Assembly: GCF_016904945.1 (NCBI RefSeq) | Contig: NZ_JADIKF010000038.1 | Span: 416,241 to 480,240 of the forward strand | Length of the DNA stretch: 64,000 nt | Direction of reading: 5' to 3' | DNA from: Dyella mobilis | GTDB lineage: Bacteria > Pseudomonadota > Gammaproteobacteria > Xanthomonadales > Rhodanobacteraceae | In this document: positions 53,593 to 62,895 of the stretch, in pieces | Position numbering within the stretch: position 1 is the first letter of the stretch | Layout: every line of letters starts with the position of its first letter | Program-made: the position numbers and the translations under genes | The notes under the pieces: model-generated | What the model was told of the DNA's origin: nothing | The model's database searches: none | The model's input: the letters and a program-made list of their open reading frames with translations, nothing else

Positions 53593-54618
53593 GTGAGCCA
53601 GATGGACGCATTGAACCGATGCTTGCCCATGGGAAGGGATTTTCGTCCTTCCTGGCCGCTTACCAGCGGCCACGTGCAAACCATGCTCTCTTCCAGCGGC
53701 GTGCGCCGCATGCTGCTGCCGCGCCGCGCGTACCAGGTGCTCGAAGGCGCACAGACGGTGATGGTGGACGGCGGCGATGGCGTGCGGCTGACCGGCGCCT
53801 ACACGGCGCAGAAAACCCAAGCGGTTTCGCGCGGCCTTGCCGTGCTGTTCCACGGTTGGGAAGGCAGTCTCGATTCCACCTATGTGCTGCAAACCGGCAG
53901 TCGCCTGCTGGCGGACGGCTGGGACATCTTCCGGCTCAACTTCCGCGACCACGGCGAAAGCCACGGGCTCAACGAGGCGCTGTTCCATTCCTGCCGCATC
54001 GACGAAGTGGTGCACGCCCTGGGCGACATTGCACAGCGTTGGCCGGCGCGTCCGCTGGCATTGGCCGGCTTCTCGCTCGGCGGAAACTTTGCATTGCGCG
54101 TGGCGATGCAGGCGCCCGCGAAAAGCATTCCGCTCAGCTATGCGCTCGCGGTGTGCCCGATCATCGATCCCAGCGAAGGCCTGTTTTCGCTGGAAGAAAC
54201 CGCGCCGTGGTTTTACCAGGCATATTTCATGAACAAATGGCGCCACTCGCTGCGCGCCAAGCAGGCGGCCTTTCCGCACCGTGAGTATTTCGAGCTGCAG
54301 GAGCTGAAACAGAACCTGCGCGGCCTGACCGAGGCGCTGGTGTTGCGGCATACCGATTTCGGTTCTTTGCAAGCCTATCTGGATGGCTATTCGGTAGCCG
54401 GCCGCGCGCTCGCCAGTTTGCAGATACCGGCCACCATCCTCACCGCACGCGACGATCCGGTGATTCCCGTCGATGCGTTCGAAAAGTTGGAGCTGCCCGG
54501 CAACGTGGAGCTGGATATCGCCACCTATGGCGGCCACTGCGGTTTCATTCGCGGATGGGACATGACCAGCTTTTGCGACGACTACATTGCGGCCCGTTTC
54601 AACGCACTGACCGAGTGA
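53593..54618 (+). CDS. YheT-family alpha/beta hydrolase
   Basis: A 341-residue hydrolase of the YheT/ABHD1-3 type. The oxyanion region is HGWEGSLDS, the nucleophile is S161 in AGFSLGGNFAL, the acid lies in TARDDPVIP and the base in YGGHCGFIRGW. It has no signal peptide or membrane helix. GTG at 53593 and ATG at 53602 are both possible starts. It follows a PlsC-like gene by 50 bases, so lipid or ester metabolism is plausible; substrates of this family are poorly known. Confidence 0.87.
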   Translation: MSQMDALNRCLPMGRDFRPSWPLTSGHVQTMLSSSGVRRMLLPRRAYQVLEGAQTVMVDGGDGVRLTGAYTAQKTQAVSRGLAVLFHGWEGSLDSTYVLQTGSRLLADGWDIFRLNFRDHGESHGLNEALFHSCRIDEVVHALGDIAQRWPARPLALAGFSLGGNFALRVAMQAPAKSIPLSYALAVCPIIDPSEGLFSLEETAPWFYQAYFMNKWRHSLRAKQAAFPHREYFELQELKQNLRGLTEALVLRHTDFGSLQAYLDGYSVAGRALASLQIPATILTARDDPVIPVDAFEKLELPGNVELDIATYGGHCGFIRGWDMTSFCDDYIAARFNALTE

Positions 54619-54769
54619 CGAGTTTTCCGTCGTTGTACTCGTAAGGCACCCCACCCCTGCCATCAGGCACCCCCGCTTGCGTGACTTCCTCCACGGGGAT
54701 GCGCCAGGCCCGGGCGCGTAAGTTGCGCTACCACTGCCCGTGGTCTACGGGCGTCGCCTGGGAATCGAT

Positions 54770-56347
54770 ATGGAACGCCGTATCCGTAGGGCTTTACCCG
54801 CGTTGCTGGCGCTAGCCGCGGTTGCTCCAAGTTTTGCCGCGAGCCTTCCGCAGGATGGCGATGCCGTAAAAGGCACGGCGCATCCGGGTTGCGATCACGC
54901 TGACGCCAAAGCTTGCGTGGAGCAGGCGATCGCCGCCATGGGTGGTCGGCAGCGGCTCGCCGGCATCCACGAAGCGAGTTACGAATCGATGGGGCATGCC
55001 GTGCTGGCGGAGCAGTCGTATCGGCAGCAACCCTTCATCACTTCTTACGAACGCGACCAGGTCACGGTCGATTTCGACAAGCAGCGCCTGACGCGCGCCG
55101 TGCACGTTACCTGGCCGGAATCGGATCCGCATACGGAAAGCGTCGACGTCACCCTGGTAGCGACGCCGCAGGGTGGCGTTTATCGCAGCAAAGCTGGCGA
55201 TTCACCCTGCGGCCTGTCCGATCTGGACGATACCGCCGATACCCTGGCGCTCGGTCCGGAGCGCTTGCTGCTCAACGCAGCAGCGGCCCCCGATCTGCAT
55301 TACGCGCCTTCGCAATGGCTGCGTGCGACGCCGCACAGCGTGGTGGAATTCACCTGGCATGGCACGCCGGTGAAGGTGTTGCTCAATGCGTACAACCATC
55401 TGCCGGATGCACTGGAGCGCACCCGCACTTTCAATGATTACTGGTTCGCCTGGGGCGACGTCGACCAGCGCATTTACTTCGACGATTGGCACATCGTGCA
55501 AGGCGTGGTGTTTCCGACCAATCGCATCGATCAACGCAACGGGATGCTGTACGCCTCCACCCAGATATTCAATCCGGTTTTCAACGCCCCGGTCGACGAC
55601 AAATCCTTCGCGATGGATGCCGCCGTCGCAGCCAAGAGTGCGCAGTCCAAGGGTTGGAACCGGATTTTCAGCGACAAGAAGCGCGTCGAGCTGGCGCCGG
55701 GCATCGAGCTCTATCGCGGTTCGTGGAACACCACCTTGATCAAGCAGGAAGACGGTGTGCTGGTGCTGGAGGCACCGATTTCTCCCAGCTACGTGCAGGG
55801 CGTGCTGGCCAAGGTGCACAGCGAGTATCCGGGCGTACCGATCAAGGGCGTGCTCAGCACTTCCGATTCCTGGCCGCACGCAGCCGGGGTGCGTCAGGCG
55901 GTGGCCGCGGGCATTCCGGTCTACGCGCTCGATCTCAACCGTCCGCTGTTGGACCGCCTGGTCGATGCACCGCACCGGTTGCAGCCGGACGATCTGCAAA
56001 ACCATCCGCAGGCGCCGCACTGGATCGACGTGGGCGGCCGGCTGGAGCTGGGCCATGGCGCGAACCAAGTCGTGCTGTATCCGCTGCGTGGCGCGTCGAC
56101 CGAGCGGCAATACATGGTCTATTTCCCGCAGCAAAAGCTGCTGTACGCCAGCGATACGCTGGCGCTCAATCCCGACAAGACGCTCTACGATCCGGACCTG
56201 ATGTACGAAGTGGCACAAGCGGTCGCACGCGAGCATCTTCAAGTGGATACCGTTTACGCCATGCACGAGGGGCCGACGCCCTGGGCAACGGTGCAGAAGC
56301 TGCTGGATCAGGCAGCTTCGCCCCAGGCCCCCAAGACCGCCGGTTGA
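54770..56347 (+). CDS. Secreted metallo-beta-lactamase-fold protein with degraded metal site
   Basis: A 525-residue exported protein. Signal peptide from the ATG at 54770 (RALPALLALAAVAPSFAASL). The first half (about 40-290) is an unrecognised domain. The second half resembles a metallo-beta-lactamase fold (LAPGIELYRGSWNTTLI, VLVLEAPISPSYVQGVL). Where HxHxDH is expected the sequence is TSDSWPHAAG, so only the last His remains; a later SDTLALNPD matches the usual metal-Asp region. The protein is probably not a normal two-metal hydrolase. Converges with the AAA ATPase gene. Confidence 0.72.
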   Translation: MERRIRRALPALLALAAVAPSFAASLPQDGDAVKGTAHPGCDHADAKACVEQAIAAMGGRQRLAGIHEASYESMGHAVLAEQSYRQQPFITSYERDQVTVDFDKQRLTRAVHVTWPESDPHTESVDVTLVATPQGGVYRSKAGDSPCGLSDLDDTADTLALGPERLLLNAAAAPDLHYAPSQWLRATPHSVVEFTWHGTPVKVLLNAYNHLPDALERTRTFNDYWFAWGDVDQRIYFDDWHIVQGVVFPTNRIDQRNGMLYASTQIFNPVFNAPVDDKSFAMDAAVAAKSAQSKGWNRIFSDKKRVELAPGIELYRGSWNTTLIKQEDGVLVLEAPISPSYVQGVLAKVHSEYPGVPIKGVLSTSDSWPHAAGVRQAVAAGIPVYALDLNRPLLDRLVDAPHRLQPDDLQNHPQAPHWIDVGGRLELGHGANQVVLYPLRGASTERQYMVYFPQQKLLYASDTLALNPDKTLYDPDLMYEVAQAVAREHLQVDTVYAMHEGPTPWATVQKLLDQAASPQAPKTAG

Positions 56348-56366
56348 GCAGCCGGTTGCGAACGGA

Positions 56367-57851
56367 TCAATCAGCCGGCACGCACCGGCCGCTGGCCCAC
56401 TGGCGCAGGGTGGCGACCTGCTCGTGCATCAGCACGGAAAGCGGCCGGGTTGCGTGTAGGGCGTTGAGCAAGGTGGCCTGGTCGAGTGCGGAACCGTTGC
56501 CGGCGGCATCGTACAGTGCGCTGACCACGGCCTGTTCGATCTCCGCGCCCGAGAAACCGTCTGCAGCGTCGGCGAGGGCGTTGAGATCGAACGAGTCGAC
56601 CGCCAGCTTGCGGCGCTTCAGATGCAAGGCAAAGATGGCCGCGCGCACCTCGGCGCGCGGCAAATCGACGAAGAAGATTTCGTCGAAGCGACCCTTGCGC
56701 AACAGCTCTGCCGGCAGTTCGTCCACCGCGTTGGCGGTCGCCACCACGAACACCTTGGACTTGCGTTCGGCCATCCAGGTCAGCAGATAGCCCAGCACGC
56801 GCCGCGAGACGCCGCCGTCTTCACCGCCGCCCGCCAGCCCCTTTTCGATTTCGTCGATCCACAGCACGCAGGGTGCGAGCACTTCGCAGCTGGTCAGGGC
56901 TTCGCGCAGGTTTTTCTCGGTTTCGCCCTGGTATTTGTCGTAGAGCGAGCCGAAGTCCAATCGAATCAGCGGCACGCCGAAGCCGCCTGCAATGGCTTTG
57001 GACGCCAGGCTCTTGCCGCAGCCTTGCACGCCCAGCAACAGCACGCCCTTGGGCGGATCCAGCGCCGGTGCCGGATTGGGATCGAGAAAAACCGCGCGTC
57101 GGCGCTGCACCCAGTCGCGCACGTGGCTGACGCCGGCGACATCGGCAAAGCTGGCGGTGGCGTATTCGTAATGCAGCAACCCCGAACGGTTGAGCAGGTC
57201 GAACTTGGCCTGCATCAGTTCGGGCAGGTCGTTGGCGTTGAGCGCGCCGTCGTTGTAGATCAATTTGCGTACGATGCGCCGTGCATCGGGCGCAGTGAGG
57301 CCCAGCAGGTTGCGCACGATGGTGCGGGCGGCCTCGTTATCCACTTCCAGGTTGCGGTTGTTTTCGCGCTGCCACGCGGCGGCCTCGCCACGCATGATGC
57401 CGGCCAGTTCCTTGACGTCCGGCAAAGACAGCGGGATGCGGGTCGCGAGGGGTTCGAGTTCCTGCGGCAACTCCACTTTCGCGCCCACCAGCACCAGGGT
57501 ATGCGCGACGGAGTGTTGCCGCTGCACGATTTCGCGCATCTGCCGCTGCGTCATGGCGTATTGCAGGCAGGGCAGGAAATCGAACAGCAGATAGATGCCG
57601 CGCTGCTCGGCGTCGCGAATCGCGTTGAGCGTGGCGGTGGCGTCGGGGGCGACCTGCACGTCGCGCGGGCCGTTGAAATCCAGGCGTTCCAGACCCTCGG
57701 TCATGGTCCAGCGCCACAGCGGGCTGAGGGTCTGGGCAATAACGTGCTGGAAACACTCGATCACCCGTTGTTCGTCAACGGTTTCGATCACCAGCAAAGG
57801 TGTCGCGGCGCGCACCAGGGTACTTAGATCGTCAAGCTCACTCACACTCAT
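56367..57851 (-). CDS. Ycf46-like AAA ATPase
   Basis: A 494-residue AAA+ ATPase of the Ycf46/FtsH-related group without a protease or membrane segment. An N-terminal non-ATPase region (1-225) includes a degenerate ATPase-like half (LLFDFLPCLQYAM). The AAA module has Walker A GVQGCGKS (274-281), Walker B VLWIDEIEKG (329-338) and second-region-of-homology arginine in LRKGRFDEIFFVDLPRA. Known relatives in cyanobacteria and plastids are little studied; one is linked to inorganic-carbon use. The target here is unknown. Confidence 0.88.
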   Translation of the reverse strand: MSVSELDDLSTLVRAATPLLVIETVDEQRVIECFQHVIAQTLSPLWRWTMTEGLERLDFNGPRDVQVAPDATATLNAIRDAEQRGIYLLFDFLPCLQYAMTQRQMREIVQRQHSVAHTLVLVGAKVELPQELEPLATRIPLSLPDVKELAGIMRGEAAAWQRENNRNLEVDNEAARTIVRNLLGLTAPDARRIVRKLIYNDGALNANDLPELMQAKFDLLNRSGLLHYEYATASFADVAGVSHVRDWVQRRRAVFLDPNPAPALDPPKGVLLLGVQGCGKSLASKAIAGGFGVPLIRLDFGSLYDKYQGETEKNLREALTSCEVLAPCVLWIDEIEKGLAGGGEDGGVSRRVLGYLLTWMAERKSKVFVVATANAVDELPAELLRKGRFDEIFFVDLPRAEVRAAIFALHLKRRKLAVDSFDLNALADAADGFSGAEIEQAVVSALYDAAGNGSALDQATLLNALHATRPLSVLMHEQVATLRQWASGRCVPAD

Positions 57852-58025
57852 GCTTCCTCCCTGCGAACGCGTAACTTAGCAGAGCTGTCACCGCCGGATC
57901 AGGGCGGCTGCGCTAAGCTCCGCGGCCAGATGGGGGTGCAGCCCGGCGGCCGCAAGCACTGACTTGCGCCACCTTGACGGCGCCCCCAATAAAGAAGCCT
58001 TTCCCTTGCGCCATCGGAGACACCC

Positions 58026-58649
58026 ATGCAGCTACGCAGCGACAACTTCCAGCACGGCAAGGCGATTCCGTCCAAAAACGCCTTCGGCAAGCCGGGCGAC
58101 CCGGTGGCGCTGTCGGACAACGAAAACCCGCACCTGGCCTGGAAGGACGCGCCCGCCGGCACCCGCTCGTTCGTGCTCACCTGCATCGATACCGACGTGC
58201 CGAGCAAGCCCGACGACGTGAACAAGCCCGGCCGCAGCGTGCCGGCCGATTTGCCGCGCGTGGAATTCGCGCATTGGCTGATGGCCAACATTCCCGTCGA
58301 GTGCGTCGAGCTTGGCGAAGGTGCGTGCAGCGAGGGGATCACGGCGCGCGGCAAGCAGCAGCCTTTTGGTCCGCCCGGCAGTGTGCAAGGGGTGAACGAC
58401 TACACCGGATGGTTTGCCGGCGATGCGGAGATGGGCGGCACGTATCTGGGCTATGACGGCCCTTGCCCGCCGTGGAACGACACGCTGGTGCATCACTACC
58501 ATTTTCGCGTCTATGCGCTGGATACGGAGAAGCTCGCGCTGAAGCCGGGTTTCACCCTGGCCGAGCTGCGCGCCGCCATGAGCGGACACGTGCTGGCGGA
58601 AGCGGCGATCACCGGCACCTACAGCATCAATCCCCACGCGGTCGCCTGA
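58026..58649 (+). CDS. PEBP-family protein (YbhB/YbcL type)
   Basis: A 207-residue phosphatidylethanolamine-binding-like protein of the YbhB/YbcL type. The ligand-pocket signatures are visible as NPHLAWKDAPAGTRSFVLTC (about 38-57), EFAHWLMANIP, and YDGPCPPWNDTLVHHYHFRV near 145-164. It has no signal peptide, so it is probably cytoplasmic. Function in bacteria is unclear. It heads the small-membrane-protein region to the right. Confidence 0.92.
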   Translation: MQLRSDNFQHGKAIPSKNAFGKPGDPVALSDNENPHLAWKDAPAGTRSFVLTCIDTDVPSKPDDVNKPGRSVPADLPRVEFAHWLMANIPVECVELGEGACSEGITARGKQQPFGPPGSVQGVNDYTGWFAGDAEMGGTYLGYDGPCPPWNDTLVHHYHFRVYALDTEKLALKPGFTLAELRAAMSGHVLAEAAITGTYSINPHAVA

Positions 58650-58790
58650 TCGTCGCATCGGCGGCAGCGATGAACGTAATGAAACGGCAAAAGTTGCAGC
58701 AGGCAACCTTCACGCGCAGACGGCACGCCACGTGGAACATGGAACGCGGGGCGTGCGTGATGACGCCCCGGCTTTGCGAGGAGCGCCGTC

Positions 58791-58946
58791 ATGCTGCACT
58801 ACGCCCTGGTTTTCCTGGTTATCGCCGTCATCGCAGCCCTGCTTGGCTTTACCGGTATCGCAGGTACCGCCGTCTGGATTGCCAAAGTGCTGTTCGTATT
58901 GTTCCTGATCCTGGCCGTGGTCGCATTCCTGCGGCGGACTAACTGA
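58791..58946 (+). CDS. UPF0391 (DUF1328) small membrane protein
   Basis: A 51-residue membrane protein with two hydrophobic helices ([20 protein letters not shown] and [20 protein letters not shown]) and a short basic end (LRRTN). This is the YtjA/UPF0391 family, often induced by stress. A GAGGAG ribosome site precedes the ATG at 58791. It is too short for simple gene calling but is clearly coding. Confidence 0.88.
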   Translation: MLHYALVFLVIAVIAALLGFTGIAGTAVWIAKVLFVLFLILAVVAFLRRTN

Positions 58947-59017
58947 ACGACCGGGCGGCCGTTCAGCCAACTCGCCGATAACCCGTTACAGTGAAGTCCT
59001 TGTCATCGGAGACCGTC

Positions 59018-59395
59018 ATGAACAAAGAAGTCCAGGCGAACGACGCGCACGAACGCGAACACGACATTCACGAGCGCATCGATCACGGTGCGGAGCGCAT
59101 CAAGCAAGCCACCTCCGAGGCCGTGGCCAGCGGCAAGGAGAAGTTCGGACGCGCAGCCGATCATCTCGAAGACGGCCTGCATCGCGCCACCGACAAGGCC
59201 GCGCATGCCGCCAACCGCGCCAGCGACAAGGTGGACGACGCCAAGGAGCGCGGGCGTGCCGCCTATGGCCAGGCACGCGATCGCGCGGACGAGTGGCTGG
59301 ACGAAGTGCGCGATTACGTCCGCGAAAAGCCGGTTCAGGCGGTTGCCATCGCACTCGGCGCCGGCTGGCTGCTGGGCCGGATTCTTCGCCGCTGA
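59018..59395 (+). CDS. YqjD/ElaB-like ribosome-associated membrane protein
   Basis: A 125-residue protein of the DUF883 (YqjD/ElaB) type. A long charged helical region rich in Ala, Lys, Asp and Glu (RIDHGAERIKQATSEAVASG, DKVDDAKERGRAAYGQARDR) is followed by a C-terminal membrane helix (VQAVAIALGAGWLLGRILRR). E. coli relatives tether stationary-phase ribosomes to the membrane. ATG at 59018 has CGGAGA upstream. It opens a three-gene run with the next two genes. Confidence 0.87.
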   Translation: MNKEVQANDAHEREHDIHERIDHGAERIKQATSEAVASGKEKFGRAADHLEDGLHRATDKAAHAANRASDKVDDAKERGRAAYGQARDRADEWLDEVRDYVREKPVQAVAIALGAGWLLGRILRR

Positions 59396-59425
59396 TCCCT
59401 GACGATTCGGCACGGAGGCGGGGCG

Positions 59426-59890
59426 ATGCACGATTCCGTGCGCGATAACGAGGCGGCCGGGCAAACCGAGCCGCCATCCGAGCAGGCCCCGGGCGGCTTG
59501 TTCGACGATGTGACTCAGCTGGCGCGCGCCATGCGCCAGCTGTTTGGTGCGCAGATGCAGTTGCTTGCCGCCGAGCTCGGGCTGGCGCGCAGCGCCGTGT
59601 CGTGGTTACTGGCTGCCGGGTTGATAGCAACCGTGGCAGGTGTTGGGCTCGGGCTGACCGTGCTCGGGCTGGTTGGTCTGGTGCTGGCCAAGTGGTTCGG
59701 TTCCTGGATCGCCGCTTTCGCCGTGCTGGCGGTGCTGGAAGCGCTGGCGCTGGCTGGCGCGATCCTGCTGTTCCGCCGCTGCATGCATTGGATGAGCCTG
59801 CCGGGCAGCCGTCAGGAATGGCGTGCGATCATGCGCGATACTTTGCAAAAGGCCGAGCAGGACGTCGAGGCCGACAAGCGTCCAGACTGA
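59426..59890 (+). CDS. Phage-holin-family (YqjE-like) membrane protein
   Basis: A 154-residue inner-membrane protein of the holin-3/YqjE type. Two strong hydrophobic helices (about 53-81 and 85-110) follow a short amphipathic start (FDDVTQLARAMRQLFGAQMQ). Despite the name it is a chromosomal protein next to yqjD in many proteobacteria, and lytic activity is not expected. It lies 30 bases after the YqjD-like gene. Confidence 0.87.
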   Translation: MHDSVRDNEAAGQTEPPSEQAPGGLFDDVTQLARAMRQLFGAQMQLLAAELGLARSAVSWLLAAGLIATVAGVGLGLTVLGLVGLVLAKWFGSWIAAFAVLAVLEALALAGAILLFRRCMHWMSLPGSRQEWRAIMRDTLQKAEQDVEADKRPD

Positions 59891-59907
59891 AGGGGGATGG
59901 GCTCGCC

Positions 59908-60216
59908 ATGGGTTTGTTCAAACAGATCGAAAAAGTTCGCAAGGCGCGTGATCGCGTGGCAGTTCACCGCAACGAGGTAGCCACCCCGGCCGCGGCGCTG
60001 CTGGCGCGCGGGCATCGGCATCCCCTGACCACAATGGGCGTGGCGGCCGGCGCGGGCGTCGTGCTCGGCAGCATGGGCGTCGGTGCGTTGCGTGTGCCGG
60101 GACTGGCATCGATGATCAGCACGAGCGTGGCGGACATCGTGGCGCATGGCACGCGCCTGATCGCCGAACTGGGCATGGACGAAAGCGATAGCGATCAAGA
60201 CGGCACCGACGCGTGA
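59908..60216 (+). CDS. Small protein of the YqjD/YqjE gene set
   Basis: A 102-residue protein with a basic N terminus (GLFKQIEKVRKARDRVAVHR) and a Gly/Val/Ala-rich hydrophobic segment (about 43-62, TTMGVAAGAGVVLGSMGVGA). The acidic tail reads DESDSDQDGTDA. It resembles YqjK-type small proteins in position rather than clear sequence. GAAGGGGGAT precedes the ATG. The next gene (GTG at 60213) overlaps its end by 4 bases, so the two are coupled. Confidence 0.7.
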   Translation: MGLFKQIEKVRKARDRVAVHRNEVATPAAALLARGHRHPLTTMGVAAGAGVVLGSMGVGALRVPGLASMISTSVADIVAHGTRLIAELGMDESDSDQDGTDA

Positions 60217-61391
60217 CCGGCATCGAGCCCACGGCATTGCCAGGCGATGCGGCAGTGGCCGGAACAACCCGCGAAACATCCGCCCCGCCTCCTCCGGCCG
60301 CCCTTACCCCCAACCAGATCAAGCAGGCCGCCCACGGCGTTCACCGCCTGCGCGGGCATCTGCGGGCGATCCGCATGACGTTGAACGCGATGCTGATCCT
60401 CGCCCTGGTTTACACCATCACCCTGGTCAAGGCGTTGATCATTCCGCTGGTGCTGGCCGCGTTTATCGGCCTGGCGCTGAACCCGATCGTCGCTCGTGGC
60501 ACGCGCCATCACATCCCCCGCTGGCTGGGCGCGAGCGCGTTGATGATTTTCCTGATCGCCGGCATCGTCACCGGCATCAGCCTGCTTGCCGAGCCGGCAA
60601 CGACCTGGCTGCACAGCGCACCGTCGACCATTCGCAGCTTCATTCCCAAGCTGGAACACATTACCCGTCCGCTGGAAGCGGCCGGCCGCGCTACGCAGAC
60701 ACTGGTCAACGGTCATCCGGTTCGCCCCGAAGCCGGGCAAAGCCCGAGCGACGTGGCTTTCAGCGTGTGGGACGTGCTCGCCAATGCACCCAAAGTGCTG
60801 GCAGCGGTGCTGACCGTGTTGCTGCTGGTGTATTTCTTTCTGGTGTACGGCGACCTGATCCTGCGGCGCCTGGTCGAGATCGCGCCCAGTTTCGGCTACA
60901 AGCGCCATGCGGTAACCATCGTGCGCGGCATCCAGACTGAGGTGTCGCGCTACATTCTCACCACCGTGGTCATCAACGCCTCGCTCGGCGCGCTGACGGC
61001 GGGAATGCTGTTTCTGCTGCACGTGCCCGATCCTTTGCTGTGGGGGACAGTTGCAGCCTTTGCCAATTTCATTCCCTACGTTGGCGCCATCGTCACCACC
61101 ACCACCTTGCTGCTGGTCGGCCTGGTTCACTTCAACGACGTGACGAATGCATTGCTGCCGGCACTTTGCTTCGCGGGCATCACCGCCTTCGAAGGCAATC
61201 TGATCACGCCGATGATCCTGGGCCGGCGCATGCGCGTGAGCCCGATCGCCATCCTGATCTGGCTGTTGATCTGGGGTTGGCTGTGGGGCGTTCCCGGTGC
61301 GCTGCTGGCGGTGCCCATGCTGACCAGCTTCAAGCTGATCGCTGAACGCGTGCGCGGCTGGGAGTGGTTTGCGCGGATGGTGCAGCGCTGA
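60213..61391 (+). CDS. AI-2E family permease
   Basis: A 392-residue membrane protein of the AI-2 exporter/PerM superfamily. Hydrophobic segments begin near residue 60 and continue to about 380, with the long central loop (PSTIRSFIPKLEHITRPLEA) typical of the family. The conserved core is PLLWGTVAAFANFIPYVGAI. Members export autoinducer-2 or act in ion homeostasis; the role here is not known. The GTG start overlaps the previous stop. A hairpin follows and separates it from the converging efflux operon. Confidence 0.9.
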   Translation: MTGIEPTALPGDAAVAGTTRETSAPPPPAALTPNQIKQAAHGVHRLRGHLRAIRMTLNAMLILALVYTITLVKALIIPLVLAAFIGLALNPIVARGTRHHIPRWLGASALMIFLIAGIVTGISLLAEPATTWLHSAPSTIRSFIPKLEHITRPLEAAGRATQTLVNGHPVRPEAGQSPSDVAFSVWDVLANAPKVLAAVLTVLLLVYFFLVYGDLILRRLVEIAPSFGYKRHAVTIVRGIQTEVSRYILTTVVINASLGALTAGMLFLLHVPDPLLWGTVAAFANFIPYVGAIVTTTTLLLVGLVHFNDVTNALLPALCFAGITAFEGNLITPMILGRRMRVSPIAILIWLLIWGWLWGVPGALLAVPMLTSFKLIAERVRGWEWFARMVQR

Positions 61392-61400
61392 TCGCGCGCA

Positions 61401-61428
61401 CGTCATCCCGGCTTGCGCCGGGATGACG
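61401..61428. terminator. Hairpin between the AI-2E gene and the efflux operon
   Basis: CGTCATCCCGGC and its complement form a 12-bp perfect stem around TTGC. The sequence is of the REP-like type common between proteobacterial genes and may act as a terminator for both converging transcripts. Confidence 0.75.
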
Positions 61429-61457
61429 ATCAGACAGGTTAAGCCGCTACGGCAGGC

Positions 61458-62894
61458 TTATTGAGTTTGTGCAACATCCGAACAATTCGCATCTCCACAA
61501 GCCTGCCACCCACCACCCAGCGCCTTGTAAAGCGACACCGCTCGCGTATCGATAGCGGTCTCGGACTGCGCCAGGTCATCTTCCGCCGCCAGCTGCACGC
61601 GCTCGGCATCCAGCAATTCCAGATAGCCGGTAGCGCCTTCCCGATAGCGGATGCGTGCGAGGTCCGCCGCGCGCTTGCTCTGCTGGCTCTGTGCGATCAG
61701 TTGCTCGATCCGCGCATGCTCGGCGTTATAGCCGACGACGGCGTTGTCCACATCCTCGATCGCCTGCAGCACCGTGCGCTGGTAATTCGCTTCCGCTTCA
61801 TCGGCACGCGCTTCGCTGGCATGCAGGTTGGATCGCACGCGCTCCACGTTCAAACCGTTCCAGGTGATGCTGGGTCCGATCGAGAAGGCGCGTGAACCCG
61901 GGCCGCCGAAGTCGTTGGGCTGTCCGGCCAGGAAGCCGAAAAAGCCGCCGAGCGAGATATGCGGGAAGAAATCCGCCTTGGCGACACCGATGCGCGCGGT
62001 GGCTGCCGCGTATTGCCGTTCGGCAATGCGCACGTCGGGACGACGCGACAGCGCGTCGCCGGCATCGCCGATCGGCAACACGGTGGCGATCGGTTTGAAC
62101 GTGGTCGGCGATACGTCGACGTCCAGTTCGCCAGGGCGTTCGCCCAACAGCACCGCCAGCCGGTACTCATAGGCGCGAGCCTGCGTATCCAGCACCGGCA
62201 ATTGCGCCTTGGCAGCGCTGAGCTGCGCACTGGCGCTGGCGACGTCTTGTTCGGATGCGGTGCCGATTTCCGCTCGCGCCTGGATCAGCTTCAGCGTGTC
62301 GGTCTGGTTATTGATGTTGCGCTGGGCGATCGCCAAACGCTGCTGCGCGCCGCGCAGTTCGAAGTAATTGCGCGCGACCTCGGCAAACAGGCTGACCTGT
62401 GCATCCTGCAGCGATGCCTGGCTGGCGCCGACATCCGCACGCGCGGCTTCTACCGAACGACGGATGCCACCGAACAGATCCAGTTCCCACGAAGCATCGA
62501 AACCGGCCTGGTAGGTATCGACCCCGATACGCTTGGTCGATCCAAAACCAGGCTGCTGTTCGAGCGCGCGATTGGCGGAAATATCCGTGCTGATGGTCGG
62601 CAGCTGGTCGGACCTGGCCGTGCCAAGCAGCGCGCGCGATTCCTTCAGTCGCGACTCGGCGATCCGCAGATCCAGGCTGCCCTTGGCGGCGCGCTGGATC
62701 AGTGCGTCCAGCACCGGATCATTGAACTGTTTCCACCAGCTGGCCTGGAATTGCGCAGCGCTTTCGCGCGCCGCGTCCAGTCCCTGCACGTTGGCGGCAG
62801 GCGTCTGCGGAGTTTTGTAGTCCGGCCCCACGCTGGCGCAACCGGCCAGCGCGAGTGCGGCGAACAACGCGGTGTTACGAAAGAAACGTGTCAT
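61458..62894 (-). CDS. RND efflux outer-membrane lipoprotein (NodT/OprM type)
   Basis: A 478-residue outer-membrane channel for a tripartite RND pump. It has a lipoprotein signal ending LALAGC (lipidated C19), followed by ASVGPDYKTP, the usual start of NodT-type channels. Two outer-membrane-efflux repeats form the beta-barrel and helical tunnel (for example YQAGFDASWELDLFGGIRRS and GPSITWNGLNVERVRSNL). It starts one base after the RND gene, so they are co-transcribed. The adaptor gene is probably outside the window. Confidence 0.93.
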   Translation of the reverse strand: MTRFFRNTALFAALALAGCASVGPDYKTPQTPAANVQGLDAARESAAQFQASWWKQFNDPVLDALIQRAAKGSLDLRIAESRLKESRALLGTARSDQLPTISTDISANRALEQQPGFGSTKRIGVDTYQAGFDASWELDLFGGIRRSVEAARADVGASQASLQDAQVSLFAEVARNYFELRGAQQRLAIAQRNINNQTDTLKLIQARAEIGTASEQDVASASAQLSAAKAQLPVLDTQARAYEYRLAVLLGERPGELDVDVSPTTFKPIATVLPIGDAGDALSRRPDVRIAERQYAAATARIGVAKADFFPHISLGGFFGFLAGQPNDFGGPGSRAFSIGPSITWNGLNVERVRSNLHASEARADEAEANYQRTVLQAIEDVDNAVVGYNAEHARIEQLIAQSQQSKRAADLARIRYREGATGYLELLDAERVQLAAEDDLAQSETAIDTRAVSLYKALGGGWQACGDANCSDVAQTQ

Positions 62895-62895
62895 C

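Noticed and set aside
59426-59890. Holin gene as evidence of prophage
   Set aside because: Neighbours are chromosomal YqjD-type genes and no phage structural, lysin or integrase genes are present.
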